NCBI RefSeq assembly: GCF_947493595.1
Contig: NZ_CANLRL010000003.1
Span: 248,001-312,000 of the forward strand
From: an uncultured Shimia sp.
Lineage (GTDB): Bacteria; Pseudomonadota; Alphaproteobacteria; Rhodobacterales; Rhodobacteraceae
DNA length: 64,000 nt
Reading direction: 5' to 3'
The translations under genes and the position numbers were made by a program. The notes beneath the pieces were generated by a model, which did not search any database, was not told the DNA's origin, and saw nothing but the letters and a program-made list of their open reading frames with translations. Of the stretch, positions 56,276 through 63,910 are shown in pieces; the stretch's first letter is position 1; each line of letters opens with the position of its first letter.

Positions 56276-58549
56276 CTACAACTGAATGAAGTCATCGTTG
56301 CCAATGAGCGAATAGTAGATGTCCTCAAAGGTCAGCACCTGGCCATTGTCAAAGCGGACTTCGACGGTGAAGTAGCCAAGTCTCCAAATCGTGGCATAGT
56401 TGCCATCGCCGTCGAGGTCGCGGAAGCCATCCGCCTCGACCTTGTCTATGCCGTTTTCGAAGTCAGTGATGGTGTCGTTGCCATCGCCCACGTTAAAGTG
56501 GAACACATCGGCGCCGGACCCACCATAAAGATTGTCGTTGTTAGAACCACCGTCGATGAAATCATCACCGCTGTCTCCGCGAAGCGTGTCGTTACCGCTG
56601 CCGCCAAACAGGCGATCCTTGCCGCTGCCGCCGTAAAGGTTGTCGCCCGAGGTGCCGCCATAAAGGGTGTCGTTGCCTGAGCCGCCATAGAGCCGGTCGT
56701 TGCCGCTGCCGCCGTCGAGCCGGTCGTTGCCGGAGCCGCCGTCGAGTTTGTCGCTCCCGCTGCGGCCATAGAGCCGGTCGTTACCGCCATAGCTTTTCAG
56801 AGTGTTGGACCCGTCGGTGCCGTACATTGTGTCAGACCCGGTGCGTGACCCAGAAGCGCCTTCGAAGTTGCGGATTGTGTCGTTTTCGCCCCAAGATCCG
56901 GAAACGGTGTTGGCCCGCAGGTCGATGTTGATGCCATTTTTGCTGTCGTAGTAGCTGATGTAGTCCGTTCCGGAGCCGCCATCGAAGCTTTCTTTGCCGC
57001 CGCCAACTTTCACATAGTCATTGCCAGAGCCCAGGTCGACGGTGTCGTTGCCGCCCCCCGCATAGACTTTGTCGTTGCCGCCGCCGGAAAAAATCTTGTC
57101 ATTGCCACCGTAGGTTTTGATCTTGTTGGCGCCTGAGTTGCCATAAATGGAGTCATGCCCGGTTTTGGAGCCGGAGACGTTTTCAAAACCGCTGATCACA
57201 TCGTTGTTGGCCCAGGAGCCGGACACCGCATTGGTTGACAGATTCACGGTCACGCCGTTGGCGCTGTCGTAGTAGCTGAGATAGTCGATGCCATTGCCGC
57301 CGTGGAATTCTTCTTTGCCGCCTCCGGCTTTGACATAATCGTTGCCGTCGCCGAGGTAGACTTTGTCGGCGCCTTTGCCGGCGTAGACTTTGTCATTGCC
57401 GCCATAGGTCTTGATGGTGTTGGCGCCGGAGGTGCCATAGATGCGGTCATCACCGGTACGGGAGCCAGACACGCTTTCAAAGCCGCTGATGGTGTCGTTG
57501 GCAGCCCAGGAGCCAGACACCTCATTGGTGGCGAGGTTGATCGTCACCCCGTTCTTACTGTCGTAGTAGCTGATGTAGTCTTTGCCTGCGCCACCGTGGA
57601 ATTCTTCGCGGCCGCCGCCAACGCGGACGTAGTCATTGCCGTCCCCAAGATGCACAACGTCGTTGCCTTTGCGAGCGTAGACCTTGTCGTTGCCGCCGGC
57701 GGCATGAATGACATCGGCTTGGCTGGTACCGTTAATGGTTTGGTTGGTGTCGTCGCCAAAGATTTCGCCCGCGGCGGTCACCATCGCGGTGTAAGAGCCG
57801 AGGTGGGTCAGATTCAACTCGTCTTCGCCATATCCCCACCGATGTTCCACAGACACGTAGTAGGTCGCGGTCTCGGAGATGGTGAGTTCAATCCTGTTCA
57901 ATGAGGAGGCGCTGGTGCGGGCAATGACATTGCCGTCTGCGTCCAGAATCGACAAGGGGATGTAGTCCAGGCCGTCACCGTCGCCAGGCGTCACATCGAT
58001 GGAGTAAGTCTCGCCGGCGGTCAGGGTCACGGCAAACATGTCGACATCGTAGCGATAGTCGATGCTGCCAGAGAACTCGGTGCCCACTTCAGTGGCGGTT
58101 GCCTCGGCAATTGTCCCGCCAAGGTCGTCAAAGATCTCATTCACAGTGAAGGTGTAGTCGACCGGTTCGTTGATCGACCAAGAGAAGTGCCGTGCGCTGA
58201 TGTAATATGTGTCTGTGACATCTGCCAGCAGGGGAATATTTGCCCCTTCTGTCTCATACCACTCTTCTCGGGTATAGGTGTCGGTGTCCGCGTTGTAGCT
58301 GTAGCGGTACAGGTCGGTCTTAAAGGTGTAGTAGTTCAGGATCGTGTGGCCGGAATCATCCGTATAGTCAAAGCTGAATTCATAGATCTTGCCAGCTTCC
58401 AAGGTGACGGCAAACATATCGGAATCACGTTCTTCAAACGTGCTGGTGACGGTTTCGCCGATATCAATTGCCTGCGCAGTCGCCGGGGTGTTGCCAATGT
58501 CCGGAGCGGGCGCGTTCAGGGGGGCGGCCGAAATATTTTCAAGAGTCAT
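56276..58549 (-). CDS. RTX calcium-binding protein with PPC-like domains
   Basis: A 757-residue acidic protein without an N-terminal signal peptide. Two pre-peptidase C-terminal-like beta domains lie at the start (about 20-135 and 140-255). Three long tandem repeats of about 100 residues follow (near 320-625; each SYYD-x-x-NGV, VSGSW, SGxxTG and YGGNDKVYAG), and then many classic GGSGND nonapeptides up to about 715. The end (DVFHFNVGDGNDTITDFENG) is typical of type I secreted proteins. No protease motif is seen, so it may be adhesive or matrix-like. Confidence 0.85.
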   Translation of the reverse strand: MTLENISAAPLNAPAPDIGNTPATAQAIDIGETVTSTFEERDSDMFAVTLEAGKIYEFSFDYTDDSGHTILNYYTFKTDLYRYSYNADTDTYTREEWYETEGANIPLLADVTDTYYISARHFSWSINEPVDYTFTVNEIFDDLGGTIAEATATEVGTEFSGSIDYRYDVDMFAVTLTAGETYSIDVTPGDGDGLDYIPLSILDADGNVIARTSASSLNRIELTISETATYYVSVEHRWGYGEDELNLTHLGSYTAMVTAAGEIFGDDTNQTINGTSQADVIHAAGGNDKVYARKGNDVVHLGDGNDYVRVGGGREEFHGGAGKDYISYYDSKNGVTINLATNEVSGSWAANDTISGFESVSGSRTGDDRIYGTSGANTIKTYGGNDKVYAGKGADKVYLGDGNDYVKAGGGKEEFHGGNGIDYLSYYDSANGVTVNLSTNAVSGSWANNDVISGFENVSGSKTGHDSIYGNSGANKIKTYGGNDKIFSGGGNDKVYAGGGNDTVDLGSGNDYVKVGGGKESFDGGSGTDYISYYDSKNGINIDLRANTVSGSWGENDTIRNFEGASGSRTGSDTMYGTDGSNTLKSYGGNDRLYGRSGSDKLDGGSGNDRLDGGSGNDRLYGGSGNDTLYGGTSGDNLYGGSGKDRLFGGSGNDTLRGDSGDDFIDGGSNNDNLYGGSGADVFHFNVGDGNDTITDFENGIDKVEADGFRDLDGDGNYATIWRLGYFTVEVRFDNGQVLTFEDIYYSLIGNDDFIQL
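56790..57690 (-). repeat. Three tandem units of about 300 bases in the PPC/RTX gene
   Basis: The coding units SYYD-x-x-NG recur at about 57560-57580, 57265-57287 and 56945-56965, giving spacings near 297 and 324 bases (99 and 108 codons). Unit boundaries are approximate. Such long near-identical repeats can change copy number by recombination and are prone to assembly error. Confidence 0.65.
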
Positions 58550-59005
58550 GGGGAGCCTGGATCAGTTACGTTCTTTAAAAGTGTTTTCGCGCGCCGTTCT
58601 AGCGGGCTTCTTGGCGGCGGAGAGTTTGCGCCGCACCAATCACCCGCAAGATGATCTCTGCGGTCGCTGATTACAAGGTTAATAGATGGTTAACGGAGCG
58701 GCAAAAAAGGGAAATGTGGCGAAATACCGCGCGTTGAGGTCTTGAAAACGGGTGTGCTTGTTGTGGGAGCCTTGTTTTCGCGTGGCCAGGGAGGCGCTGT
58801 GCTGAGATTCGTTTCTTGAGGACGCGGAAGGGCCTTGCCGTTTGCTGCTCTCAATAGGCGATTCTATGCGGTTTGTCGGATGGCCGGGATATGGAAGTTT
58901 GCCAATCGGGTTGACGTATGGGGTTTGCTCATACATCCATAGCGCGAATTAAGCTCGCTTTCAAATACGGGCACCCATTTTTTATATACAGTGATTGGCG
59001 TTACG
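58550..59005. other. 456-base divergent intergenic region
   Basis: This separates the minus-strand RTX gene from the plus-strand glycerophosphotransferase. No gene is seen. The base composition is lower in GC than the flanks near 58930-59005, and a TTTTTTATATACAG tract at 58978-58991 may hold a -10 element for the plus gene. Weak frames exist on both strands but none has a ribosome site. Confidence 0.5.
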
Positions 59006-60421
59006 ATGAAGATTTGCAGTGATCCAAAGACTATTGAAACACTGCTCTCGTTTTATGAGGGCGACTTACGGGAGGCCTTAAAAAGCGATCTTTCCGCTTT
59101 GGCTGTACAGGAAATCCCAGCCAAAAAGAGCGCGGCCGCCAGTCTTCTGAATATGTATCTCTTTGGACCAGAAGTTGCTTATGTATGGGGCGGTGTGCTT
59201 GCCTTTTCTCAGTTGGATATTTATCGGCCCTATATCGCGCATTCTCGGCGAAAAAGCGTTATTATTTGCAAAGGTTTAAAGGGACGGGTTATCAGCAAGT
59301 TTGCCCCCAAAGGGGTGCCGGTTTTCCATTTCGAAGACGGCTTTACACCCCATCAGTATATGGCGGCTTGTGAGCATTTACACACCGCAATTTACGCAAC
59401 AAACAAGGTTGATAACGTCAAATACCTACGTGAGAATCCTCGGATGGTGCACATTCTTGGCTTGCACGGAGATTCGGATAAGCCGTCCTCTGTCACGCGA
59501 TTGAGCTCGATGTATGATTATGTGCTGGCGGCGGATGCCAACGCCACCAATCGGGTGTTGAATTCCAAGCTTCAAATTCAAGCAGACCGGGTTCTGGTTG
59601 TTGGTGGATCGCCAATTGAAGGCGTCGAGACAATAAAAGCGCGCCGACCGATCAAGAACATTCTCTACGCGCCAACTTGGGAAGGGTATCAAAACCTCGG
59701 CAATTTCAGCTCGCTGAAATCCGTGGCACCGTTGATGCAAGACTATAGTGCAACAGGAAACGTTTTGCGCTTTCGCCCACATCCCGGCACCGGGGCGCAC
59801 GACAAGCAGTACAAAGTTATCGCAAAAGAGTTGAAGCAGGTTGCCAAGACCAAAGGAAAGGTTGCGGATTTCAACTGGTCGGATGTGCTGATTGCTGACG
59901 TCTCCGGTGTGATCTCCGAATATGTTTACTCCCGCAAGCCTGTTGTGGTGCCAGTGGATTTGGAAAACCCAAAAATTCTGGAATACATCAATAAGACCAG
60001 TATTCCGGACTATTGTTATCTTTGGGATTTCCGTAGCGTGCCTTTGGCTGAATTCTTGGATAGTATTTCGGCGGATCCTTTGTGGGAAAAGCGGATGGAA
60101 AAGCGTGAAAACGCGTATTTCGGTGCCGAAACGCAAGCAGATGTGGCCAACCTTTTTGAGCAGAAGCTCGATCTGTGTGAATCGATCTGGAAAAATCGAC
60201 TGATGCAAAAAGGGTATCAGCCTTGGATGGGCCGGTCGGAGGCAGACCGAATTCGGTTGCCTGAGGACGGTGCGTTGGCGGAATTGGTGAAATCGGTGAT
60301 GGCAGGCGAAACAATGCTGGAGTTGCGCGAGCGGCGGCTTGTGCGCAAGGGCGGCATTCGCAAGCGCTCCGCGGCCGCTTTGACCCGTTTGGGCAAACGT
60401 GTGTCCAAGGTGCTGAGCTAA
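59006..60421 (+). CDS. CDP-glycerol glycerophosphotransferase-family (TagB-like) protein
   Basis: A 471-residue protein. The C-terminal half has the TagB/GT-B pattern: NILYAPTWEGYQNL near residue 217, RFRPHPGTGAHDKQ near 255, and WSDVLIADVSGVISEYVYSR near 291. That pattern is used by polymerases of glycerol phosphate in wall or capsule. The N-terminal half is unusual. It stands alone with no capsule genes in the window, so its polymer is unknown. It is just left of the island boundary. Confidence 0.75.
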   Translation: MKICSDPKTIETLLSFYEGDLREALKSDLSALAVQEIPAKKSAAASLLNMYLFGPEVAYVWGGVLAFSQLDIYRPYIAHSRRKSVIICKGLKGRVISKFAPKGVPVFHFEDGFTPHQYMAACEHLHTAIYATNKVDNVKYLRENPRMVHILGLHGDSDKPSSVTRLSSMYDYVLAADANATNRVLNSKLQIQADRVLVVGGSPIEGVETIKARRPIKNILYAPTWEGYQNLGNFSSLKSVAPLMQDYSATGNVLRFRPHPGTGAHDKQYKVIAKELKQVAKTKGKVADFNWSDVLIADVSGVISEYVYSRKPVVVPVDLENPKILEYINKTSIPDYCYLWDFRSVPLAEFLDSISADPLWEKRMEKRENAYFGAETQADVANLFEQKLDLCESIWKNRLMQKGYQPWMGRSEADRIRLPEDGALAELVKSVMAGETMLELRERRLVRKGGIRKRSAAALTRLGKRVSKVLS

Positions 60422-60641
60422 GCCCGAGAGGTGGTTCGGCCATACATGCCGCGGGCGAGGCCCGAGAAAGATGTGCGCGGGTAACGGCGTTGGTGATGTG
60501 ACAGCGAAACTGGCGCCGGGCTGTGTCGCGCAGATTTGCTTATGAACTGAGGTCTTTCAGCCTCGGACGCCGCCTGTGCGCCCATCAAGGCAAGGGGGTA
60601 CATGCCAAAATGCAATCGGAAGCGCAATAGATACAGCGAAG

Positions 60642-60689
60642 TGGAGGCGAGTACCGGAATCGAACCGGTGTACACGGATTTGCAATCCG
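60642..60689 (-). other. Displaced 3' fragment of tRNA-Cys (GCA), putative attachment site
   Basis: The minus strand reads CGGA, the TTGCAAA anticodon loop (GCA), TCCGT, the T arm ACCGG-TTCGATT-CCGGT, then ACTCGCC, T73 and an encoded CCA. All of the molecule from about position 28 to the 3' end is intact. The 5' half (acceptor and D arm) is missing: identity stops at 60689 and unrelated AT-rich sequence follows. The U73 discriminator fits tRNA-Cys. This is what an integrated element leaves at its distal end. Confidence 0.85.
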
Positions 60690-60778
60690 GAAAATTTCGT
60701 TGATTTTAAAGGGGAAAATTGTAAACGGACTTGTTTCGTTCAGGGTCACTTTTCAAGAGGTTACGAGGCCCAAGTAAA

Positions 60779-60825
60779 CGGTTTTTCACCGGCTTTTCCT
60801 CTGGTGAAAAGGCAAAGAAAAACCG
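60779..60825 (+). promoter_or_regulatory. Competing inverted repeats in the leader of the replication-type gene
   Basis: CGGTTTTTC (60779-60787) can pair with GAAAAACCG (60817-60825). The overlapping TTTTCACC (60783-60790) can instead pair with GGTGAAAA (60803-60810). The two folds exclude each other. It could be an RNA switch, or an integrase arm site by its place near att. The rest of 60422-60925 (504 bases) holds no gene that I trust. Confidence 0.35.
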
Positions 60826-60925
60826 CTGAGGGGGCGGCCACCCACCTCAACGGCATAGAAGAATATTTCCATCTCCAAACATATGGCATTTCCGGTCTGA
60901 CCTCAACCCAATTGGCGGTGAGATC

Positions 60926-61789
60926 ATGAGCTGGCGCATCGCGAACGAATGCGCCGAGCGCCGCTTTGGCAGTGCTGCGCGCAAGCAGATCATCATGTTC
61001 TTGGCCGACAAGGCGAGCGATGACGGCTCTGGGATCTGGTGCTCCAAGGGGACGATCCAGCGTCACACCGAGCTTAGTGAGAGCACGGTGAAGCGCACCA
61101 TCATCGACTTCCTGCGTGAAGGCATTCTGATGGAGACTGGGCGTCGACACTGCAAGAACGGCTACACCGTCATCTACCGCATCGTTCTGGAGCGCGTGGC
61201 CGCGCTCGAACCCACGGCCGAGCCCGAGATTGAGACGGGGGTCACTGTGAACCCCGTCCAGCCTGAACCCGGTACGGGGTCCACGGTGAACGGGGTACGG
61301 GGTTCACGGTGGACCCCAAACCATCCTAAAACCATCCATAAACCACCTACGCGCAGGCGCGAGGCGGCGGAGGAGGTTGAAGATCTTGAAGCTGAGAAGA
61401 TCTTGGCGGCCTATCCAGAGGACAGGATCCGAGACCGGCGGACCAGTCTGCGCTTGATCGCAGCAGCTGTGAAGGCCGGAGTGGAGCCCGATGACCTGAA
61501 GCAGGCGGTCAAAGCCTATGCCAAGGAAAGCGAGGGCTACACGCGCAGCAAGGTCTGTTTCTCGGACAACTGGTTCAAGATGCGCCGATGGGAAAAGGGG
61601 CTTGCCCAGATACAGGCGGACCGCGAGAAGGCACGAGAGGCCGAAGCCAAGGGGCGTGCCAGCCTCGCCGAGTGGATCCACGAGCGCCACCCCCTCTGCC
61701 GCCACATCACCAACCGGCAGATCGAGGACTTGATTGCATCAAGGCTGGTGACGCCTGAGCAGGTTCGCGCTGCGGGACTGCAGGCGTGA
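60926..61789 (+). CDS. HTH replication-initiator-type protein
   Basis: A 287-residue protein with an HTH_36-type winged helix at residues 20-75 (IWCSKGTIQRHTELSESTVK then RTIIDFLREGILMET), as in phage and plasmid replication proteins. A low-complexity linker at about 95-150 coincides with an iteron-like DNA cluster. The C-terminal domain has DNWFKMRRWEKGLAQI and an arginine-rich helix. It has the layout of a lambda O-like protein: DNA binding at the start, partner binding at the end. The function is inferred. Confidence 0.65.
   Translation: MSWRIANECAERRFGSAARKQIIMFLADKASDDGSGIWCSKGTIQRHTELSESTVKRTIIDFLREGILMETGRRHCKNGYTVIYRIVLERVAALEPTAEPEIETGVTVNPVQPEPGTGSTVNGVRGSRWTPNHPKTIHKPPTRRREAAEEVEDLEAEKILAAYPEDRIRDRRTSLRLIAAAVKAGVEPDDLKQAVKAYAKESEGYTRSKVCFSDNWFKMRRWEKGLAQIQADREKAREAEAKGRASLAEWIHERHPLCRHITNRQIEDLIASRLVTPEQVRAAGLQA
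61247..61350. repeat. Iteron-like cluster plus AT-rich segment inside the HTH gene
   Basis: Five TGAACCCCGTAC-like elements lie at 61247-61257 (+), 61263-61275 (+), 61272-61286 (-), 61284-61297 (+) and 61295-61309 (-). Two form a near-perfect 16-base inverted repeat with a 10-base loop (GGGGTCCACGGTGAAC with GTTCACGGTGGACCCC). An AT-rich tract (CCAAACCATCCTAAAACC onwards) follows at 61315-61345. Repeats plus AT-rich DNA within an initiator gene is how lambda ori is built. Confidence 0.45.
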
Positions 61790-61980
61790 GTGAAGAGATG
61801 ATCGCAGGCGATGCGGTTTGGCTCGGAATTCGAGCTCGTCCCGTGGCGAGAGGCTTAACCAACCTCGGAAGATTTTCATTTTGTGAACGAACTGTTGGTT
61901 GCATTTACGTTTATTTCGTTTATTTTGAATATTGCGAATGGGGCGCAAGATCCCGTCGTGTGAAAAGGAGAGAACTCGTG

Positions 61981-62442
61981 ATGATGCAAGCAAAAGAAGC
62001 GTTCGCAGAACGTTTGCCGGATCAGGTCGAAATTGAAAATGCTGACAGTCTTCGCCGCATCCTTGCCTCGCAAGTGAACGGTGATGAGGCAGTGGAGCTA
62101 CGTCTGGCTCTTGGCGGAAAGCAGATCGAACCAGTGACGCTGGCCCCAGCCCTCGCGGCATCCTTGATGGAGTTGTTGCGGTTGGTTTCAAGCGGCAGAG
62201 GGTTCCGGATGATCCCTGTGGATGCAGAGCTGACGACCCAGCAAGCGGCCGATTTGTTGAATGTGTCGCGCCCACACCTGGTGAAGCTTCTAGAAGATGG
62301 GGAAATCGCTTTCTTCAAGACAGGTCGGCATCGCCGTGTGAAAGCAGCAGATCTGTTTGAATACAAAAAGAAACGCGACACTGATCGCTCTGACGCACTG
62401 TCTGACCTCGCGGCAATGGACATGGAGAACGATCTTTTATGA
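61981..62442 (+). CDS. Excisionase-type HTH antitoxin (VapB50-like) of a PIN pair
   Basis: A 153-residue protein with an N-terminal region of unknown fold (about 1-70) and a MerR/excisionase-type HTH at 83-128 (ELTTQQAADLLNVSRPHLVK then LLEDGEIAFFKTGRHRRVKA). It probably represses the pair and blocks the PIN toxin. An AAGGAGAG ribosome site supports a start here, with GTG at 61978 or ATG at 61984 also possible. The frame is open upstream to 61786. Its end overlaps the toxin by four bases. Confidence 0.8.
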   Translation: MMQAKEAFAERLPDQVEIENADSLRRILASQVNGDEAVELRLALGGKQIEPVTLAPALAASLMELLRLVSSGRGFRMIPVDAELTTQQAADLLNVSRPHLVKLLEDGEIAFFKTGRHRRVKAADLFEYKKKRDTDRSDALSDLAAMDMENDLL

Positions 62443-63014
62443 GTGACTATGCCGACCGTTTCACGGCGCTGATTGACGCAAATGTCCTGGCGTGCGCAAT
62501 GCGCAGAAACATAATCTTGTCGTTGGCCGAGGCCGGTTTTTTCCGGCCCCGGTGGAGCGATAGAATTATGGATGAAACTGCCGGTGCAATCGCTAAGATC
62601 ACGAAGGGGGGCGCTGACACAATCAAGCAGAGTTCCGCTATGGAGCGCGCTTTCCCTGAGGCATGCGTTACTGGGTATGCTGGGCTTGAAGCGGGTCTGG
62701 AGTTGCCCGATCCTGATGACCGGCATGTTCTTGCTGCGGCGATCACAACATCCGCTCAGGTAATTGTCACGGAAAACCTTAAGGATTTCCCAAGCGAAGC
62801 ACTCGCGCCTTTTGACATCGATGCAATCTCGGCCGACGAGTTTATTTCTGATGCCATCGAACTTGACCCACTCGCGGCTGTGGTTGCGCTGCGGAGAATG
62901 CGTGAGCGGTTCAAAAATCCTGATATGGATGCCGAAGCATTATTACAGCGGATCAAGGCTCGAAAACTATTTCAAACCGCTGAAATTTTGCACCAATTCG
63001 TAGAACTTCTGTAG
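62439..63014 (+). CDS. PIN-domain ribonuclease toxin (VapC50-like)
   Basis: A 191-residue PIN_3 protein. Acidic residues Asp13 (ALIDANVL), Glu46 (DRIMDE) and Asp91/Asp93/Asp94 (PDPDDRHV) form the metal site, and TENLKDFP follows at about 111-118. Its C-terminal helical part is longer than in VapC of 130 residues. PIN toxins cut tRNA or rRNA. The ATGA overlap with the HTH gene is the normal layout of a toxin-antitoxin pair. Confidence 0.85.
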   Translation: MSDYADRFTALIDANVLACAMRRNIILSLAEAGFFRPRWSDRIMDETAGAIAKITKGGADTIKQSSAMERAFPEACVTGYAGLEAGLELPDPDDRHVLAAAITTSAQVIVTENLKDFPSEALAPFDIDAISADEFISDAIELDPLAAVVALRRMRERFKNPDMDAEALLQRIKARKLFQTAEILHQFVELL

Positions 63015-63069
63015 CCTGAATAGCCGAGTCGTTCGCACAGAAGATGGCCCCAAGCGAACACGTTGATAT

Positions 63070-63666
63070 CTATCTACGCTCTAAGATCTGTTGCACGACG
63101 GGGTGCATCCATGCAGGGACGTGCCTGCTTTGCTTTGCCAAGAGCTTCCGATCATTGTCGTCCAGTGCGCGTGCAAGCCGGTCGACGATTTGACTATCCA
63201 CACGGTCCTTGCCGACATAACGCAGTGCCTGGAAGACAACCCCGGTTTTATGGCCTGCGCCGACGAGCGTCTTGGAGGACGCGTTCCGGAATTGGATGAC
63301 TTGCCGTCCAACTTTTTTGGTGCGGGTCGGGCCGTCGGTCATATAGGTCGGCTTGGAGGGTACCTGCGTGGAAAGGCCTAATTGATTGGCAGCCATCGAA
63401 GGAGAAGGTTGCAAGATCTGACCATCCTTTCGAGCAATAGCCTTTGCTATGTCTTCGCCGGAAGGCGACAGAAATCCGAAGCGCGGGCTCTTCTTCGGGT
63501 AGTCATACAGCCCCCGCATCAGTCGCCGGATCACACCCTGATTTGTAAGGCGTGATAGGGCCTGATCCACGCTTGCGCGGGATCCTATGTCGAGAAAATC
63601 GCTCGGTGCATAGATTGCGCCGCGATCTCTTCCGATGATGCGTTGCTTGATGTTTGACGTAATCAT
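63070..63666 (-). CDS. AbiEi-like antitoxin/DUF6088 protein, with no adjacent toxin
   Basis: A 198-residue protein with an N-terminal winged helix (IYAPSDFLDIGSRASVDQAL then SRLTNQGVIRRLMRGLYDYP) and a C-terminal domain as in DUF6088/AbiEi antitoxins. In AbiE systems the nucleotidyltransferase toxin AbiEii follows directly. Here the stop is 55 bases from the convergent PIN gene and no toxin gene fits between. It is either orphan or paired with a gene elsewhere. An AAGGAG ribosome site supports the start. Confidence 0.82.
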   Translation of the reverse strand: MITSNIKQRIIGRDRGAIYAPSDFLDIGSRASVDQALSRLTNQGVIRRLMRGLYDYPKKSPRFGFLSPSGEDIAKAIARKDGQILQPSPSMAANQLGLSTQVPSKPTYMTDGPTRTKKVGRQVIQFRNASSKTLVGAGHKTGVVFQALRYVGKDRVDSQIVDRLARALDDNDRKLLAKQSRHVPAWMHPVVQQILERR

Positions 63667-63680
63667 GCTCGAACTCCTTG

Positions 63681-63706
63681 TCAGAAAAAATGGTATGTTT
63701 TTCTGA
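63681..63706. promoter_or_regulatory. Inverted repeat upstream of the AbiEi-like gene
   Basis: TCAGAAAAA (63681-63689) and TTTTTCTGA (63698-63706) are perfect 9-base arms around ATGGTATG. The dyad lies 14 bases before the antitoxin start. AbiEi proteins bind inverted repeats in their own promoters, so this is a strong candidate for its operator. Confidence 0.55.
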
Positions 63707-63780
63707 AAGTCAATGGACCATAAAGTAACCCATGGGTAGGTGCGACTGGCATAGGGCTAAGAGAAGCGCTGGTGGGAAAT

Positions 63781-63823
63781 TTACGCTGCAGCGCAAAATT
63801 TGGAAAATTACGCCGCAGCGTAA
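63781..63823. promoter_or_regulatory. Two TTACGC-GCAGCG repeats
   Basis: TTACGCTGCAGCGCAA (63781-63796) and TTACGCCGCAGCGTAA (63808-63823) are direct repeats that are each near-palindromic, 27 bases apart. They lie in the same divergent region as the other dyads, between the AbiEi-like and HipB-like genes. The spacing (about 2.6 helical turns) would place bound dimers roughly half a turn out of phase. Confidence 0.5.
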
Positions 63824-63844
63824 GTTGTCGCGGACTAGACTGCC

Positions 63845-63899
63845 GCTCCTATGATCTTTAGATCATACAGAGGCATTATGATCTAAAGATCATAGGAGC
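63845..63899. promoter_or_regulatory. Perfect 22-bp inverted repeat before the HipB-like gene
   Basis: The arm at 63845-63866 (GCTCCTATGATCTTTAGATC followed by AT) is the exact reverse complement of the arm at 63878-63899, with an 11-base spacer. Each arm is itself almost palindromic (ATGATC-N4-GATCAT). A TATGAT hexamer lies in each arm (63850-63855 and 63877-63882) and could be a -10 covered by the repressor. It lies 12 bases before the HipB start, so the autorepressor probably binds here. Confidence 0.65.
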
Positions 63900-63910
63900 A
63901 GGAGGCAGGC

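Noticed and set aside
54400-57700. RTX repeats read as a CRISPR array or satellite
   Set aside because: The periodicity is in-frame nonapeptide coding repeats without constant repeat-spacer structure.
60418-60603. A 61-codon minus-strand frame (MYPLALMGAQAASEAERPQF onwards) between the glycerophosphotransferase and the tRNA-Cys fragment
   Set aside because: It has no ribosome site, overlaps the end of the previous gene and its longer form is just a translation of the tRNA fragment.
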